64,000 nt of DNA from Rhizobium sophoriradicis (GTDB lineage Bacteria; Pseudomonadota; Alphaproteobacteria; Rhizobiales; Rhizobiaceae): the NCBI RefSeq assembly GCF_003939025.1, contig NZ_RQIH01000015.1, positions 62,001 to 126,000 of the forward strand, in the 5' to 3' direction. The notes under the pieces were generated by a model. It did no database searches, was not told where the DNA came from, and was given only the letters and a program-made list of their open reading frames with translations. Made by a program: the position numbers and the translations under genes. Positions 44,128 to 53,863 of this stretch are shown here, piece by piece; the stretch's first letter is position 1; every line of letters begins with the position of its first letter.

Positions 44128-45083
44128 TGGCTCTCGTCCTTCCGCTCGTTACCGTTCAGCGCACGGACGTAGAAGTAGCCGAGCGACATCAGGATCAGGA
44201 ACAGCAGCACCGAATAGGCCGATGCCACCCCCCAGCGCTGGCGGCCGAAGGCGAGTTCGTAAATGTGGGTGATCCAGATATGTGATGCGTTCGAAGGCCC
44301 GCCGCCCGTCATGATCCATGGGATGATGAAAGAATTGAAGTTGGCTACTGCAAGCAGAAGGACCGTCACCGTCGACACGTTTCTCAGGTGCGGAAACGTT
44401 ACGTGCCAGAACCGTTGCCATGCGTTGGCACCGTCGACCTTTGCGGCGCGCAGCAACTGGTCGGGTACCGTCTGCAGGCCGGCCATCATCATGATCATGG
44501 CAAACGGGAACTCCCGCCAAATATTGACGACAATCAGCGAGGGCAGCACTGTGCCGACGCTGTCGATAAAATTCGGCGGCCTGTCTGCCCATCCGAGGCC
44601 GACCAGCACCGCGCCAACTATCCCAAAGTCGGAGTGGTAGATCCACTTCCAGATATAGGACGCGGCGACCGCGCTGATGACCCAAGGAATGATCAAGATG
44701 GCGCGCAGGATGCCTCGGCCGACAAATTCACGATGGAGAGCCAGGGCGCAGGCGTAGCCAAGGACAAATGCGATCAAAGTTGACGCCAGTGTCCAGATTA
44801 GAGTGTTCGAGGTGACCTTCCAAAACACCGGGCTTGTGAGAATTGCGGTGTAGTTGTCGAAGCCGACGAAGATCTTGTCCCGGAGCTGCAGGCCAGGCGG
44901 AGTATTAAAGAACGACAGCTCGATCGTGTAGTAGATCGGGTAGGCTATGACGATGAGCATCACGGCGAGCGCAGGCAGCACGTAAGCGTAGTCAGCGCGA
45001 TGCTCCCACGTCTTTCGCAGGGCGCCGAGCCTATCGGGTTTTGGTCTTTGCCGAGGCTCGGCCTTGCCAGTCAAGATCGTCAC
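44124..45083 (-). CDS. ABC transporter permease (MalF/UgpA type)
   Basis: A 319-residue membrane protein with six helices and the contact loop DQLLRAAKVDGANAWQRFWH. It is the first permease after the binding-protein gene. The N-terminal 30 residues are cytoplasmic and charged. Confidence 0.95.
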   Translation of the reverse strand: MTILTGKAEPRQRPKPDRLGALRKTWEHRADYAYVLPALAVMLIVIAYPIYYTIELSFFNTPPGLQLRDKIFVGFDNYTAILTSPVFWKVTSNTLIWTLASTLIAFVLGYACALALHREFVGRGILRAILIIPWVISAVAASYIWKWIYHSDFGIVGAVLVGLGWADRPPNFIDSVGTVLPSLIVVNIWREFPFAMIMMMAGLQTVPDQLLRAAKVDGANAWQRFWHVTFPHLRNVSTVTVLLLAVANFNSFIIPWIMTGGGPSNASHIWITHIYELAFGRQRWGVASAYSVLLFLILMSLGYFYVRALNGNERKDESQ

Positions 45084-45156
45084 TGTGCCGTGCCCTTATT
45101 CTTCGGAGAAAACCGGCTGCAATCGAGGCGCAGCCGGTCAGAGCGTCAGGCTTGGA

Positions 45157-46635
45157 CTAGAGTCCGCCGTCCATCAGGTCTTCTACCTTCTTGGCTGCGT
45201 CGTCCGCCGCTTGGTCGACGGTCATGGCTCCGGTCAGGGCATTTTGCAGCATGTCCGGGATGATGATGTTCATGATCTCGGGGGACTGTGGCAGCGCCGG
45301 GAAGGGGATGCCGTATGGCAGCATCGAGGTCGTGACATCGAGGAACTTGATGCTGTCCAGACGTTCCTTCATCCATTTGGTCTTGAAGCCGTTAAGGTTC
45401 CCCGGGTTCGACCCGGCATAAGCCATCTTCAGCGACCATTCGGGGCTCGTCCACATGCAGATGATGGCTTTTGCAGCCGGCTCGTCTACCTTGCCGCCCT
45501 CAACATATTCGGGCTTCAGGATGTGAATGTTGGAGCCGCCGAACACGACGGCACGCTTGCCGTCCGGGCCGGTCGGAATGAGGCCGTAGCGCATGTTGTC
45601 GATCACCGTCTGCGCCTTGTCCTTGTCGGTATCCGTCGCCTTTTTCTGCAGATCGAGCATGACGTTGTAGTCGGACGGATGCGAGATCATCATGCCGAGC
45701 TGGCCAGCGAGGAACAGAGGCTGGTTGTCGGCCTGCTGGTTGGTGAGCGCCGAAACCGGAACCGACTTGTCGCGTACATACATATCGTAGGAGGCTTGCA
45801 ATGCCGCCTTGCTCTGCGGGCTATTGAGCTGAACCTCCTTATAGGTCGGGTTGGCAGTAGCTTCGTCGAAAACGCCGCCGCCATAGGCCCACAGCTGCGG
45901 CATGAAGCGGTATGGCGTATTTCCGGCATTCTTGCGAGCCACGAGGCCGTATCCAGCAATGCCGAGCTTGTCGTGGATCTGCTTGGAATACTTGACGACG
46001 TCGTCCCAGGTTGCCGGGGCCTTGTCCGGATCGAGGCCTGCACGCTTGAAGATGTCGGCATTCCAGATGAACGCCATCGTCTCGTTGTTAGTTGGAATGC
46101 CGTAGGTCTCCCCCTCCCAGCTTACAGCCTTCATTGCGCCGGGCCAGAAATCCTCGGCCGAATATCCTACGTCCTCGGGTTTGAGAGGCTGCAAATAGCC
46201 CTTCGCGGCGAACTCGGTACCACCCAGGATTTGCAGGCGAACCGCCATGGGCGCTGCATTGCCAAGGAGCGCGGTCCGGAACTTGTCCAGCAGGTCATTG
46301 TAGGTGAGGGCTTGTTCCTCAAGCTGGATGTTTGGATAGGTTTTGCGGAAGGTCTCGAAGAAGTCCTTGTAATACTGGCGCAGGAGGTCGGGGTCGCCCT
46401 CGAACACGCCCTGATACCAGAAAGTCAGTCGCCCCTTGTAGTCGAGCGGGGTGACCTTGGAGCAATCGGCCGCCGTGTCAAACTCCTGTGTCCCCGCAAT
46501 GGAGCGCACATATTGCGGCGACCACTTGCTCAAGTCGACCGGCGCGCTGAGCGCAGACACGGACATCAACGATACCATCAAAGCAGTGGATACAGTGCCG
46601 CGTACCACGACACCGCCGAGCGAAAGACTCGTCAT
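45157..46635 (-). CDS. Extracellular solute-binding protein (family 1)
   Basis: A 492-residue periplasmic sugar-binding protein. The N-terminus has a hydrophobic signal (STALMVSLMSVSALSA) with cleavage after it. The mature part contains family-1 elements: KTYPNIQLEEQALTYNDLLD, YGIPTNNETMAFIWNADIFK and LFLAGQLGMMISHP. I start it at the ATG at 46635, which follows GGGAGA; an upstream ATG at 46671 is in frame. It heads a six-gene minus-strand operon ending with the RraA-like gene, and is divergent from a GntR gene. Confidence 0.9.
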   Translation of the reverse strand: MTSLSLGGVVVRGTVSTALMVSLMSVSALSAPVDLSKWSPQYVRSIAGTQEFDTAADCSKVTPLDYKGRLTFWYQGVFEGDPDLLRQYYKDFFETFRKTYPNIQLEEQALTYNDLLDKFRTALLGNAAPMAVRLQILGGTEFAAKGYLQPLKPEDVGYSAEDFWPGAMKAVSWEGETYGIPTNNETMAFIWNADIFKRAGLDPDKAPATWDDVVKYSKQIHDKLGIAGYGLVARKNAGNTPYRFMPQLWAYGGGVFDEATANPTYKEVQLNSPQSKAALQASYDMYVRDKSVPVSALTNQQADNQPLFLAGQLGMMISHPSDYNVMLDLQKKATDTDKDKAQTVIDNMRYGLIPTGPDGKRAVVFGGSNIHILKPEYVEGGKVDEPAAKAIICMWTSPEWSLKMAYAGSNPGNLNGFKTKWMKERLDSIKFLDVTTSMLPYGIPFPALPQSPEIMNIIIPDMLQNALTGAMTVDQAADDAAKKVEDLMDGGL

Positions 46636-46800
46636 AGGTATTCTCCCAGGTTTGTCCCAAGCCGCTCTCAATCAAGGCGGTCTTGCTCCCAGGCCGTGGG
46701 ATTCTCCCACTTAATGTATCCCTTCGACCTTATCATACGTTTTCACGTCAAAGATTGTCTGTCAACTGAAGAAATCGTACATTGTTTTGAGGGGATTTGC

Positions 46801-47550
46801 ATGATATCCCCAGGATATGTGTATGGATTGGGGACAGTCTTGGCTGAAACAAGTGAATTTAAAGCACAGCCCCCCGAGGGGATCGACGCTACCGGGGCCT
46901 CGAGCGAGGGCGCCTCTGTCTACCAGCTGATCAGGGACGACATCATCGAAGGGAGGCTCGCGGCCAACGAGCGGCTCGTCATCACCGATCTCGCCCGGCG
47001 CCACGGCACCTCGACCAACCCCGTGCGGGAGGCTTTGCAACTGTTGCGCGGCGAGGGCTTCGTCACCTTCGTTCCCAACCGCGGAGCGCGCGTCCGGCCC
47101 ATCGATCAGGACTTTGTTCGGGATATCTACGAGATAGGCGTTTTGATCGAACCCTCACTGACGCGCTGGTTCGTGAATATGGCCACCGTCGAGGACATTG
47201 CTGAACTCGAACGCATCCAGGGCCTGATTGAAGAGAACGACTTCGCCGACACGTTCAGGCACAGCGAGCTGGACACCGCCTTCCACACCGTAATGTACCA
47301 AAGGCACTACAACCGCCACGCAGCCGAGCTTTGGTGGAAACATCGCGAAGTGCTTCGAGCCGTGAGCCGGCGTTTCAACTTCACGCTCGCCCGGCGTGCC
47401 GCGATCCTTAGCGAGCATCGCGAGCTCATCGCGCATGTGAAAGCGGGGAATGCAAACGAAGCAGGCGAACTCATTGCGCGCCATGTCGAGGGCTCCGGCA
47501 GGCACATCCTCGAACACATGCGTGCGCGTAATGCCGCCCGCGCAGGGTAG
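46801..47550 (+). CDS. GntR-family (FCD) regulator of the acid-sugar cluster
   Basis: A 249-residue regulator with a winged helix (ITDLARRHGTSTNPVREALQLL) and an FCD effector domain (RHSELDTAFHTVMY, ILSEHRELIAH). The ATG at 46801 has GAGGGG six bases upstream. A very long reading frame reaching back to 45064 is the antisense of the binding-protein gene and is not used. It stands at the divergent point between the transport operon and three enolase-superfamily genes, so it likely controls both. Confidence 0.9.
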   Translation: MISPGYVYGLGTVLAETSEFKAQPPEGIDATGASSEGASVYQLIRDDIIEGRLAANERLVITDLARRHGTSTNPVREALQLLRGEGFVTFVPNRGARVRPIDQDFVRDIYEIGVLIEPSLTRWFVNMATVEDIAELERIQGLIEENDFADTFRHSELDTAFHTVMYQRHYNRHAAELWWKHREVLRAVSRRFNFTLARRAAILSEHRELIAHVKAGNANEAGELIARHVEGSGRHILEHMRARNAARAG

Positions 47551-47601
47551 AATACCGGGCCTGGAATATCGTTTATCCCGACCACTTGAAGGGCAGTTGA
47601 G

Positions 47602-48768
47602 ATGAAAATCACCAGCGTTCGGCCGTGGCTAATCAAGTCCGATGCTTCTTATTGGGGAGAGTTTCTGTTCGTCGAAGTGACGACTGACGAAGGGCTGAGC
47701 GGCTGGGGTGAGATCACGACCACGACAAGGCTCGCCAATCGCGCCCTCTGCACGATCCTGCGTCAGATCGGTGCCGCTTTGACAGGCGAGGACCCGGCTC
47801 GTATCGAGTATCTGTGGCACAAGATATTCCGCAGCTTCACCTATATGGGCAGTCGCGGCGCCGCAGTGGAATGCGTCAGCGCCGTCGACATAGCCCTGTG
47901 GGACATTCGAGGCAAAGTCCTTGGTAAGCCGATTTACGAGCTGTTGGGTGGGCCGGTACGCGATGAAATTTCGCTCTACACCCATCCCAACCAGGCCAAA
48001 TTTACCAGCAATGAGGCTGTGGTCCGCGAGATTCGAGACATAGTCGATTCCGGCCACACTGCGCTCAAGTTCGATCCTTTCCCTTACCAGGGACGCACCG
48101 CCGATGGAATGCCGCGCGAACAGCGGGACGGCTACCTCGATGGCGGCATGACCCGCAAGGACGAGCGCGAAGCTGCCGAACTCACTTCTCTGATCCGTGA
48201 GACAGCGGGGTCTGATGTCGACATCCTCATTGATGCGCATGGCCGGTTCGACGTACCCACCGCCATTCGCCTTTGTCGGAGCCTTGAGGAAGCTGGTCAG
48301 ATCGACTGGTTCGAGGAGCCTTGTCCACCGGAGAGCCTCAACGCTCTCAGACAGGTCCGCGAGAAGGTCACGGTCCCCATCTCGTGGGGCGAGCGCGGCC
48401 ACACGAAGTGGGATTTCGTGCCGGTGCTGGAAAACAAGCTTGCCGACTACATCATGCCGGATGTCACCTGGACCGGCGGCATTACCGAACTCAAGAAGAT
48501 TTCCGCCCTCTGCGAAGCCTACTACATCCCGGTCTCGCCGCATGACGCCGCAGGGCCGATCAACGTGGTTGCGGGTGCGCAGGTGATGATGACCGTTCCC
48601 AATTTCTACAAACTCGAAACGTCAGAGTGGAACCTCGGCAAATACGATCACCTCATCGACAGGCCACTCGATGTTTCGAACGGCAGCCTAAAGCTTTCGG
48701 CAAAGCCTGGTCTCGGGGTCGAGATGAACCGCGACTACCTTGAAAGCCACGAGATAGAGCTGGACTAG
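47602..48768 (+). CDS. Enolase-superfamily (mandelate racemase/dehydratase) enzyme A
   Basis: A 388-residue MR/MLE barrel. The metal and catalytic pattern is LIDAHGRFDVPTA (Asp and His-x-Arg), WFEEPCPPE (Glu), ISWGERGHTKW (Glu) and VSPHDAAGP (His), close to DgoD/ManD-type sugar-acid dehydratases. It has an insertion of a flexible loop around residues 155-185 (PYQGRTADGMPREQ). It is the first of three consecutive superfamily members on the plus strand behind the GntR gene. Confidence 0.9.
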   Translation: MKITSVRPWLIKSDASYWGEFLFVEVTTDEGLSGWGEITTTTRLANRALCTILRQIGAALTGEDPARIEYLWHKIFRSFTYMGSRGAAVECVSAVDIALWDIRGKVLGKPIYELLGGPVRDEISLYTHPNQAKFTSNEAVVREIRDIVDSGHTALKFDPFPYQGRTADGMPREQRDGYLDGGMTRKDEREAAELTSLIRETAGSDVDILIDAHGRFDVPTAIRLCRSLEEAGQIDWFEEPCPPESLNALRQVREKVTVPISWGERGHTKWDFVPVLENKLADYIMPDVTWTGGITELKKISALCEAYYIPVSPHDAAGPINVVAGAQVMMTVPNFYKLETSEWNLGKYDHLIDRPLDVSNGSLKLSAKPGLGVEMNRDYLESHEIELD

Positions 48769-48828
48769 CAACACTCCATGTTGCCAGCGCGGACGGCGAC
48801 GAGCCCGCCTACCGAAACGAGGTAAATC

Positions 48829-50190
48829 ATGCCAGAGGCATATGGAGCCGACCAGGCGCTCAATCGGGTGAACACGCATTCCAAACCGTCCGACCTTCGC
48901 ATAACCGACATGCGGGTAGCCGAAATTGTCGACGCGCCGTTCACCTCAGTGCTGCTGAAGATTTACACGAACCAGGGCATCGTCGGGCTCGGCGAGGTGC
49001 GCGACGGCGCCAGTGCCACCTACGCGCTGATGCTGAAGAGCCGGCTGCTTGGTGAGAACCCTTGCAACATCGATCGACTGTTTCGACGGATCAAGCAGTT
49101 CGGCGGGCACGGTCGACAAGGCGGAGGCGTATCGGCGGTTGAGATCGCGTTGTGGGATCTTGCCGGCAAGGCCTATGGCGTTCCCGTCTATCAGATGCTC
49201 GGCGGCCGGTTCCGGGAGAAAGTGCGCCTCTACTGCGATACTGACGCCACGGTGCCGAGCGGCACCGAGACCGGCAGACGCCTCAAACGGCGCATGGAGC
49301 TCGGCTTCACCTTCCTTAAGATGGATCTGGGCCTGATGCAGATCGCGGATGTGCCGGGTGCTGTCGTTTTTCCTGCCGGCTCACTTGAAGGGTACCGCGA
49401 CCGCCCCGGCCGCGGACCGCTGAAGACCATTGAAGAGCGGCGCGTCCGCAATGCTACCTACGATCTGCACAACGTCGCGCACCCATTTACTGGTCTCCAC
49501 TTTTCCGACAAGGGCCTCGACCTGCTTGAGCAATACATTGCCGAGGTTCGCGAGGTCATCGGCATGCAGGTTCCGCTCGCGATCGACCACATCGGCCATA
49601 TTTCAATGCAGAACGGCATTCGCCTTGCCAGGCGAATTGAAAAGTATGTGCCGGCCTGGCTCGAGGATGTGATCCCATGGCAGTATACCGAGCAGTACCG
49701 ACAACTACAGGACTCCACCACGGTGCCGATCTGCACCGGCGAGGACATATACCTCAAGGAGGGCTTCGAGCCTCTGCTCAAGAGCGGCGGCGTCTCGGTT
49801 ATCCATCCGGACCTCCTTACCAGTGGCGGCATCCTCGAGACCAAGAAGATCGGCGATATGGCACAGGACCATGGTGTCGCCATGGCCATACACATGGCGG
49901 AAACTCCGATCGCCGCAATGGCCGCCGCACACGTCGCGACGGCGACCGAGAACTTCATGGCGCTCGAATACCACTCTGCCGATATCGACTGGTGGGACGA
50001 TATCGTCACCGGCCTTCCCAAGCCGCTGGCGCAGGACGGCTTCATCACTGTTTCGGACAAGCCGGGGTTGGGGATTGACGATGTCGATGACGAGGTGATC
50101 TCGCAGCATCTGCAGCCGGGTGTCACCGGCATTTGGCAGCCTACGGATCACTGGGACGATGAATATTCCTGGGATCGCACCTGGAGCTGA
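48829..50190 (+). CDS. Enolase-superfamily (mandelate racemase-like) enzyme B
   Basis: A 453-residue, unusually long member. Possible active-site parts are FLKMDLG (Lys-x-Asp), AIDHIGHIS (Asp), WLEDVIPW (Glu/Asp), CTGEDIY (Glu) and AIHMAETPIAAM (His). A long insertion after the first barrel strands (about residues 165-235, PAGSLEGYRDRPGRG) and a C-terminal tail ending SWDRTWS set it apart from its neighbours. GAGG precedes the ATG at six bases. Substrate unknown. Confidence 0.86.
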   Translation: MPEAYGADQALNRVNTHSKPSDLRITDMRVAEIVDAPFTSVLLKIYTNQGIVGLGEVRDGASATYALMLKSRLLGENPCNIDRLFRRIKQFGGHGRQGGGVSAVEIALWDLAGKAYGVPVYQMLGGRFREKVRLYCDTDATVPSGTETGRRLKRRMELGFTFLKMDLGLMQIADVPGAVVFPAGSLEGYRDRPGRGPLKTIEERRVRNATYDLHNVAHPFTGLHFSDKGLDLLEQYIAEVREVIGMQVPLAIDHIGHISMQNGIRLARRIEKYVPAWLEDVIPWQYTEQYRQLQDSTTVPICTGEDIYLKEGFEPLLKSGGVSVIHPDLLTSGGILETKKIGDMAQDHGVAMAIHMAETPIAAMAAAHVATATENFMALEYHSADIDWWDDIVTGLPKPLAQDGFITVSDKPGLGIDDVDDEVISQHLQPGVTGIWQPTDHWDDEYSWDRTWS

Positions 50191-50207
50191 GGCGAAATGG
50201 GCCGAAG

Positions 50208-51407
50208 ATGAAGATCACTGATCTGCGCTGTGCCGTCATCGGCAAACACCCGATCGTCCGCATCGTCACAGACGAGGGCCTCTATGGCTTGGGTGAAGTC
50301 GAATTCACCAAGGTCTATCTCAAGCCCTGGGTGCTGCATTTCCGCGAGGCGCTGATCGGCGAGGACCCGACCGACGTCGAGAGAGTCATGCTGAAAATCC
50401 GCCAGCGAGGCTCCTTCAAGCCGTATGGCGCGGCAGTGAGCGCGATCGAGCATGCGCTGTGGGATATTGCCGGCAAGGCCGCGGGCGTGCCGGCATATAA
50501 ACTGCTCGGCGGCAAGGTGCGGGACAAGGTGCTCGTCTACAATGGCTCGGTCCGCCAGAAGCGAACCGGAGACCGGCCGGAGGATTACGCCGCTGACGTT
50601 AAATGGATGATGGAGCAGCCGCAGAACTTCTTCATGATCAAGCAAGGAATCTCGTTCCACTCCAACATGAAGGACACCATCGAGGGTTTTCACTACGGGG
50701 TGACGCAGAAGAAGGCCGGCTATCACGGTGCCATGGATCAGGGCGTGATCAGCGAGCGCGGTTTCAGTCACATGCTCGACTGCGTGGCCGCGATGAAGGA
50801 AGTGCTGGGCGACAAGGTCAGCCTGGCGCTCGACTGCGGCCCGGGCTGGATGTTGCCCGATGCGATCAAGTTCGCTCGTGCGGTCGAAAAGTACAATCTG
50901 ATGTGGCTCGAGGACATGCTGACTGGCGACTACGTGCCGTGGGTCAATCCGCAGGCCTACCGGGAACTGACAACCTCCACCTCGACGCCAATCCACACTG
51001 GTGAGCAGATCTACCTGCGGCACAATTTCAAGGAACTGATCGAGACGCAGGCGGTCCGCGTCATCGGGCCCGATCCAGCCGATGTTGGCGGCATAGCAGA
51101 GCTCAAATGGATCGCCGAGCACGCCTACATGCATTCGATCCTGATGGCACCGCACGGCACCGCTAACGGCCTGCTGGGCCTCGGTGCGTTGATCAATGTC
51201 TGCGCCACATTGCCGGCAAATTACATCGCCTTCGAATACCCGACGGCCTCCGATCCCTGGTGGGAGGACCTGATAATCGGATTGCCGCCGCAGATCGTGA
51301 AAGACAGCATGGTGGACCTACTGGAAGCGCCGGGGCTGGGCCTCGACATCGACGCTGAAGGGGCAATGAAGTATCTCAGGGAAGAGGATGCGGGCTTTTT
51401 CGACTGA
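50208..51407 (+). CDS. Enolase-superfamily (mandelate racemase-like) enzyme C
   Basis: A 399-residue member. Visible residues are SLALDCGPGW (Asp), MWLEDMLTGD (Glu), IHTGEQIY (Glu) and MAPHGTANG (His). The capping domain has YGLGEVEFTKVYLKPWV. A loop around residues 120-190 contains a Lys in FMIKQGISF that may be catalytic. The gene starts 17 bases after enzyme B. Pairwise the three plus-strand proteins are clearly different, so they are distinct enzymes rather than recent duplicates. Confidence 0.86.
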   Translation: MKITDLRCAVIGKHPIVRIVTDEGLYGLGEVEFTKVYLKPWVLHFREALIGEDPTDVERVMLKIRQRGSFKPYGAAVSAIEHALWDIAGKAAGVPAYKLLGGKVRDKVLVYNGSVRQKRTGDRPEDYAADVKWMMEQPQNFFMIKQGISFHSNMKDTIEGFHYGVTQKKAGYHGAMDQGVISERGFSHMLDCVAAMKEVLGDKVSLALDCGPGWMLPDAIKFARAVEKYNLMWLEDMLTGDYVPWVNPQAYRELTTSTSTPIHTGEQIYLRHNFKELIETQAVRVIGPDPADVGGIAELKWIAEHAYMHSILMAPHGTANGLLGLGALINVCATLPANYIAFEYPTASDPWWEDLIIGLPPQIVKDSMVDLLEAPGLGLDIDAEGAMKYLREEDAGFFD

Positions 51408-51601
51408 GCCTGCCTCCACATGCCGTAGTGGCGGCCGGAGCACGGCATGAGTTCTTCGAAGAACGACTCATCCTCCGCCATCGCCGGGTCCTTCAGGGCG
51501 AGAGATTGTTCCGGACATTCTCATGTGCTCCACATCGCCTGAGACGGCGATGGGACGGAGGTTCTCGCCAGCTTGCGCACCAAAGACTAACCCGCCAGGA
51601 C

Positions 51602-51609
51602 GTACGTAG
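51602..51609. repeat. Target-site duplication of the IS66 element, left copy
   Basis: GTACGTAG lies just outside the left inverted repeat and is exactly repeated at 54684-54691 outside the right end. An 8-bp duplication is the rule for IS66 elements, so this marks the insertion site. Confidence 0.9.
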
Positions 51610-51722
51610 GTAAGCGCTGTCTCGCTCCCACCTTGAAGCTTTCGCCGTTTCGAAGACTGCCGTCGTGAAGGTGCGACGGCGCTTCGCCGCAACATAGGGC
51701 GTTCCGACAAGGTCGATCAGCG

Positions 51723-52187
51723 CTATTTTCGGGGCCGCATTGATGCCCACCACTTGTTCGAGATGCCGTTCAGATGATCACGAAGCCTGTCTTCGACATG
51801 CTCAGGGCTCCAAACAGCAGCGCATTCTAGGCGGTCCGCCTCTTCAAAGCTGAGCGGAGACTCGGCATTCTCGATGGCATCATACGCTGAAATTCTGCCC
51901 GAAATTCGGTCCTGCTTGAAAAACACCGCGCCGTCCAACGCGGACACCGTGGGTGGATCAACCTTTCCAACGATGGGCCATCGCCCGGACTTCGCAGCGC
52001 TGTCCATCACCCATAGCTTGAAGAGAACCGCTCGATCTCGCACGTCTTGAACCGGTTCTTCACTTTCGAAAACACCGTCGAGAAAAGCGAACAGCGGATG
52101 TGTTAGGGCAACGGCGTGAAATCGCTTTCCGTTTCCAATGTCGATCCTAACGATATCGCCTCGTTTCTGCTTTCTGCCTCTGACCAT
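51723..52187 (-). CDS. Imm26-like immunity-type protein carried inside the IS66 element
   Basis: A 154-residue protein. KRGDIVRIDIGNGKRFHAVAL followed by HPLFAFLDG and later WPIVGK resembles the start of the Imm26 family, a beta-rich domain found in immunity proteins of polymorphic toxin systems. The assignment is by eye. It starts 79 bases after the tnpC stop, has GAGGG upstream, and lies wholly within the transposon ends. No matching toxin is nearby. It could protect a host against a rival's toxin or be a general accessory gene. Confidence 0.65.
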   Translation of the reverse strand: MVRGRKQKRGDIVRIDIGNGKRFHAVALTHPLFAFLDGVFESEEPVQDVRDRAVLFKLWVMDSAAKSGRWPIVGKVDPPTVSALDGAVFFKQDRISGRISAYDAIENAESPLSFEEADRLECAAVWSPEHVEDRLRDHLNGISNKWWASMRPRK

Positions 52188-52265
52188 CGCGCCCTCGCTG
52201 TTCTAGCGGCACGTTTAGCGGGTCCCGAGAAGTCCGCAAAGGGCGATGGAAGCCTTTGGCACATA

Positions 52266-53795
52266 TTACCCAGCCGGATGATTCCACGGTAGGATACTCT
52301 CGATCTGACGCTGCTTATGGCCGTTGACAATGGCGGTGAGCGTGTTGGTCAAATATGCAAACGGATCAACGGCGTTGAGCTTGCACGTCTCGATGAGTGA
52401 GGCGATGGTTGCCCAGTTCTCCGCTCCGGCATCATGCCCGGCAAAAAGCGCGTTCTTGCGGTTAAGGGCAATCGGCCGAATTGTTCTCTCGACGCTGTTG
52501 TTGTCGATCTCGATGCGGCCATCGGCCAGGAAGCGGCAAAGGCCATCCCAGTATTTTGCGATGTAGGCAAGCGCTTCGCCAAGCGGCGACTTACCAGCGA
52601 CACGATGCTGAGTGAGCCAGGACCGCATGTCGGCTATCAAAGGCGCGGATCGCTCCTGCCTTCCTGCAAGCCGAGCTTCGGCGGGAAGGCCGCGCAGCTC
52701 CGCCTCGATCCGATAGAGTTCGCCGATCCGCCTCACGCCTTCCTCGGCAATTGGCGCTGACCCGGTGCGCGTGATCTCGACCAGCTTGCGACGGGCATGG
52801 GCCCAACAATAGGCAAGCCGGATGTCCGGGCCGACGCGATCCGGGGCAATCAGCCGGTTATATCCAGCGTAGCCATCCACCTGAAGGATGCCAGTGAACC
52901 CTTGCAATATTCGTTCGGCATGTAGCCCGCCGCGACTGGGTGCATAGGTGAAGGCGACACCTGGCGGCGCACCTCCGCCCCAAGGTCGGTCATCGCGGGC
53001 CAACGCCCAGAAGTATCCGGTTTTGGTTTTGCGGGAGCCGGGATCGAGAACCGGTGCTCGGGTCTCGTCCATGAACAGCTTCGTCGACCGCTTCAGGTCT
53101 GCGATCAGAGCGTCGAAGACCGGACGCAGTTCGAACGCTGCCCGGCCGACCCAATCGGCGAGCGTGGAGCGGTCGAGATCGATGCCCTGTCGGCTCATAA
53201 TCTGGGCCTGGCGGTAGAGCGGCAGATGATCGGCGTACTTCGACACCAGGACATGCGCGATAGTCGCCTCAGTCGGCAATCCGGCGTGGATCAGTCGAGC
53301 AGGTGCCGGAACCTGGGAGACGCCGTCGGAGCAGGAACGGCAGGCATATTTGGGACGGCGGGTGACGATGACATGGTACTGCGCCGGAACGACATCCAGC
53401 CGCTCGGACACGTCCTCGCCGATGCAATGCAGGCCGCCGCCACAGGGGCAGATCAGGCTTTCCGGCTCGATAATCTCCTCGACACGAGGAAGGTGGGCGG
53501 GAAGAGAGCCGCGATTGGCAGCGCGTGGTTTGGGGTGCGGATTACCCGAAGGGCTATCGGCCTCGTCTTCGGCATGGACGGCCGCAATGGCCGTTTCCAA
53601 GTCCTCCAGTGCGAGATCGAACTGCTCGGGATCGGCCTTCTCGGATTTGCGGCCAAAGGCTACCTGCTTGAAAGCGGCGACCAACTTCTCCAGCCGTTCG
53701 ATCCGATCATCCTTGCGGACTTCACGCGCTTGCGCCGCGATCAGCATCGCCTTCAGGGCAGCAATATCGTCCGGCAAATCGGCGGCGTCCAACAT
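52266..53795 (-). CDS. tnpC: IS66-family transposase TnpC
   Basis: A 509-residue DDE transposase. An N-terminal coiled-coil-like region (about residues 20-45) and a zinc-finger region with CPCGGGLHCIG and YACRSC precede the catalytic core. The core Asp and Glu are visible in FMDETRAPV, QVDGYAGYN and EIDNNSVERTIRP. No frameshift is seen, so the transposase may be active. It is the last transposition gene before the passenger. Confidence 0.95.
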   Translation of the reverse strand: MLDAADLPDDIAALKAMLIAAQAREVRKDDRIERLEKLVAAFKQVAFGRKSEKADPEQFDLALEDLETAIAAVHAEDEADSPSGNPHPKPRAANRGSLPAHLPRVEEIIEPESLICPCGGGLHCIGEDVSERLDVVPAQYHVIVTRRPKYACRSCSDGVSQVPAPARLIHAGLPTEATIAHVLVSKYADHLPLYRQAQIMSRQGIDLDRSTLADWVGRAAFELRPVFDALIADLKRSTKLFMDETRAPVLDPGSRKTKTGYFWALARDDRPWGGGAPPGVAFTYAPSRGGLHAERILQGFTGILQVDGYAGYNRLIAPDRVGPDIRLAYCWAHARRKLVEITRTGSAPIAEEGVRRIGELYRIEAELRGLPAEARLAGRQERSAPLIADMRSWLTQHRVAGKSPLGEALAYIAKYWDGLCRFLADGRIEIDNNSVERTIRPIALNRKNALFAGHDAGAENWATIASLIETCKLNAVDPFAYLTNTLTAIVNGHKQRQIESILPWNHPAG

Positions 53796-53863
53796 GGTGG
53801 AAGGCTATCAAATTGCGGCTCCGCTCTCCGTCAAAATTTGCCGCCCGAGTCATCGTGACGCAC

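Noticed and set aside
45064..46800. A long plus-strand extension of the GntR frame back to 45064
   Set aside because: The extension is antisense to the binding-protein gene; the GntR gene has its own ribosome site and ATG at 46801.
51451..51464. Palindrome GTTCTTCGAAGAAC after enzyme C
   Set aside because: Considered as a terminator or operator; no T-run follows and no regulator is linked, so I do not annotate it.
51493..51753. Minus-strand 86-codon frame spanning the left end of the IS66 element
   Set aside because: It crosses the transposon boundary and has no family resemblance.
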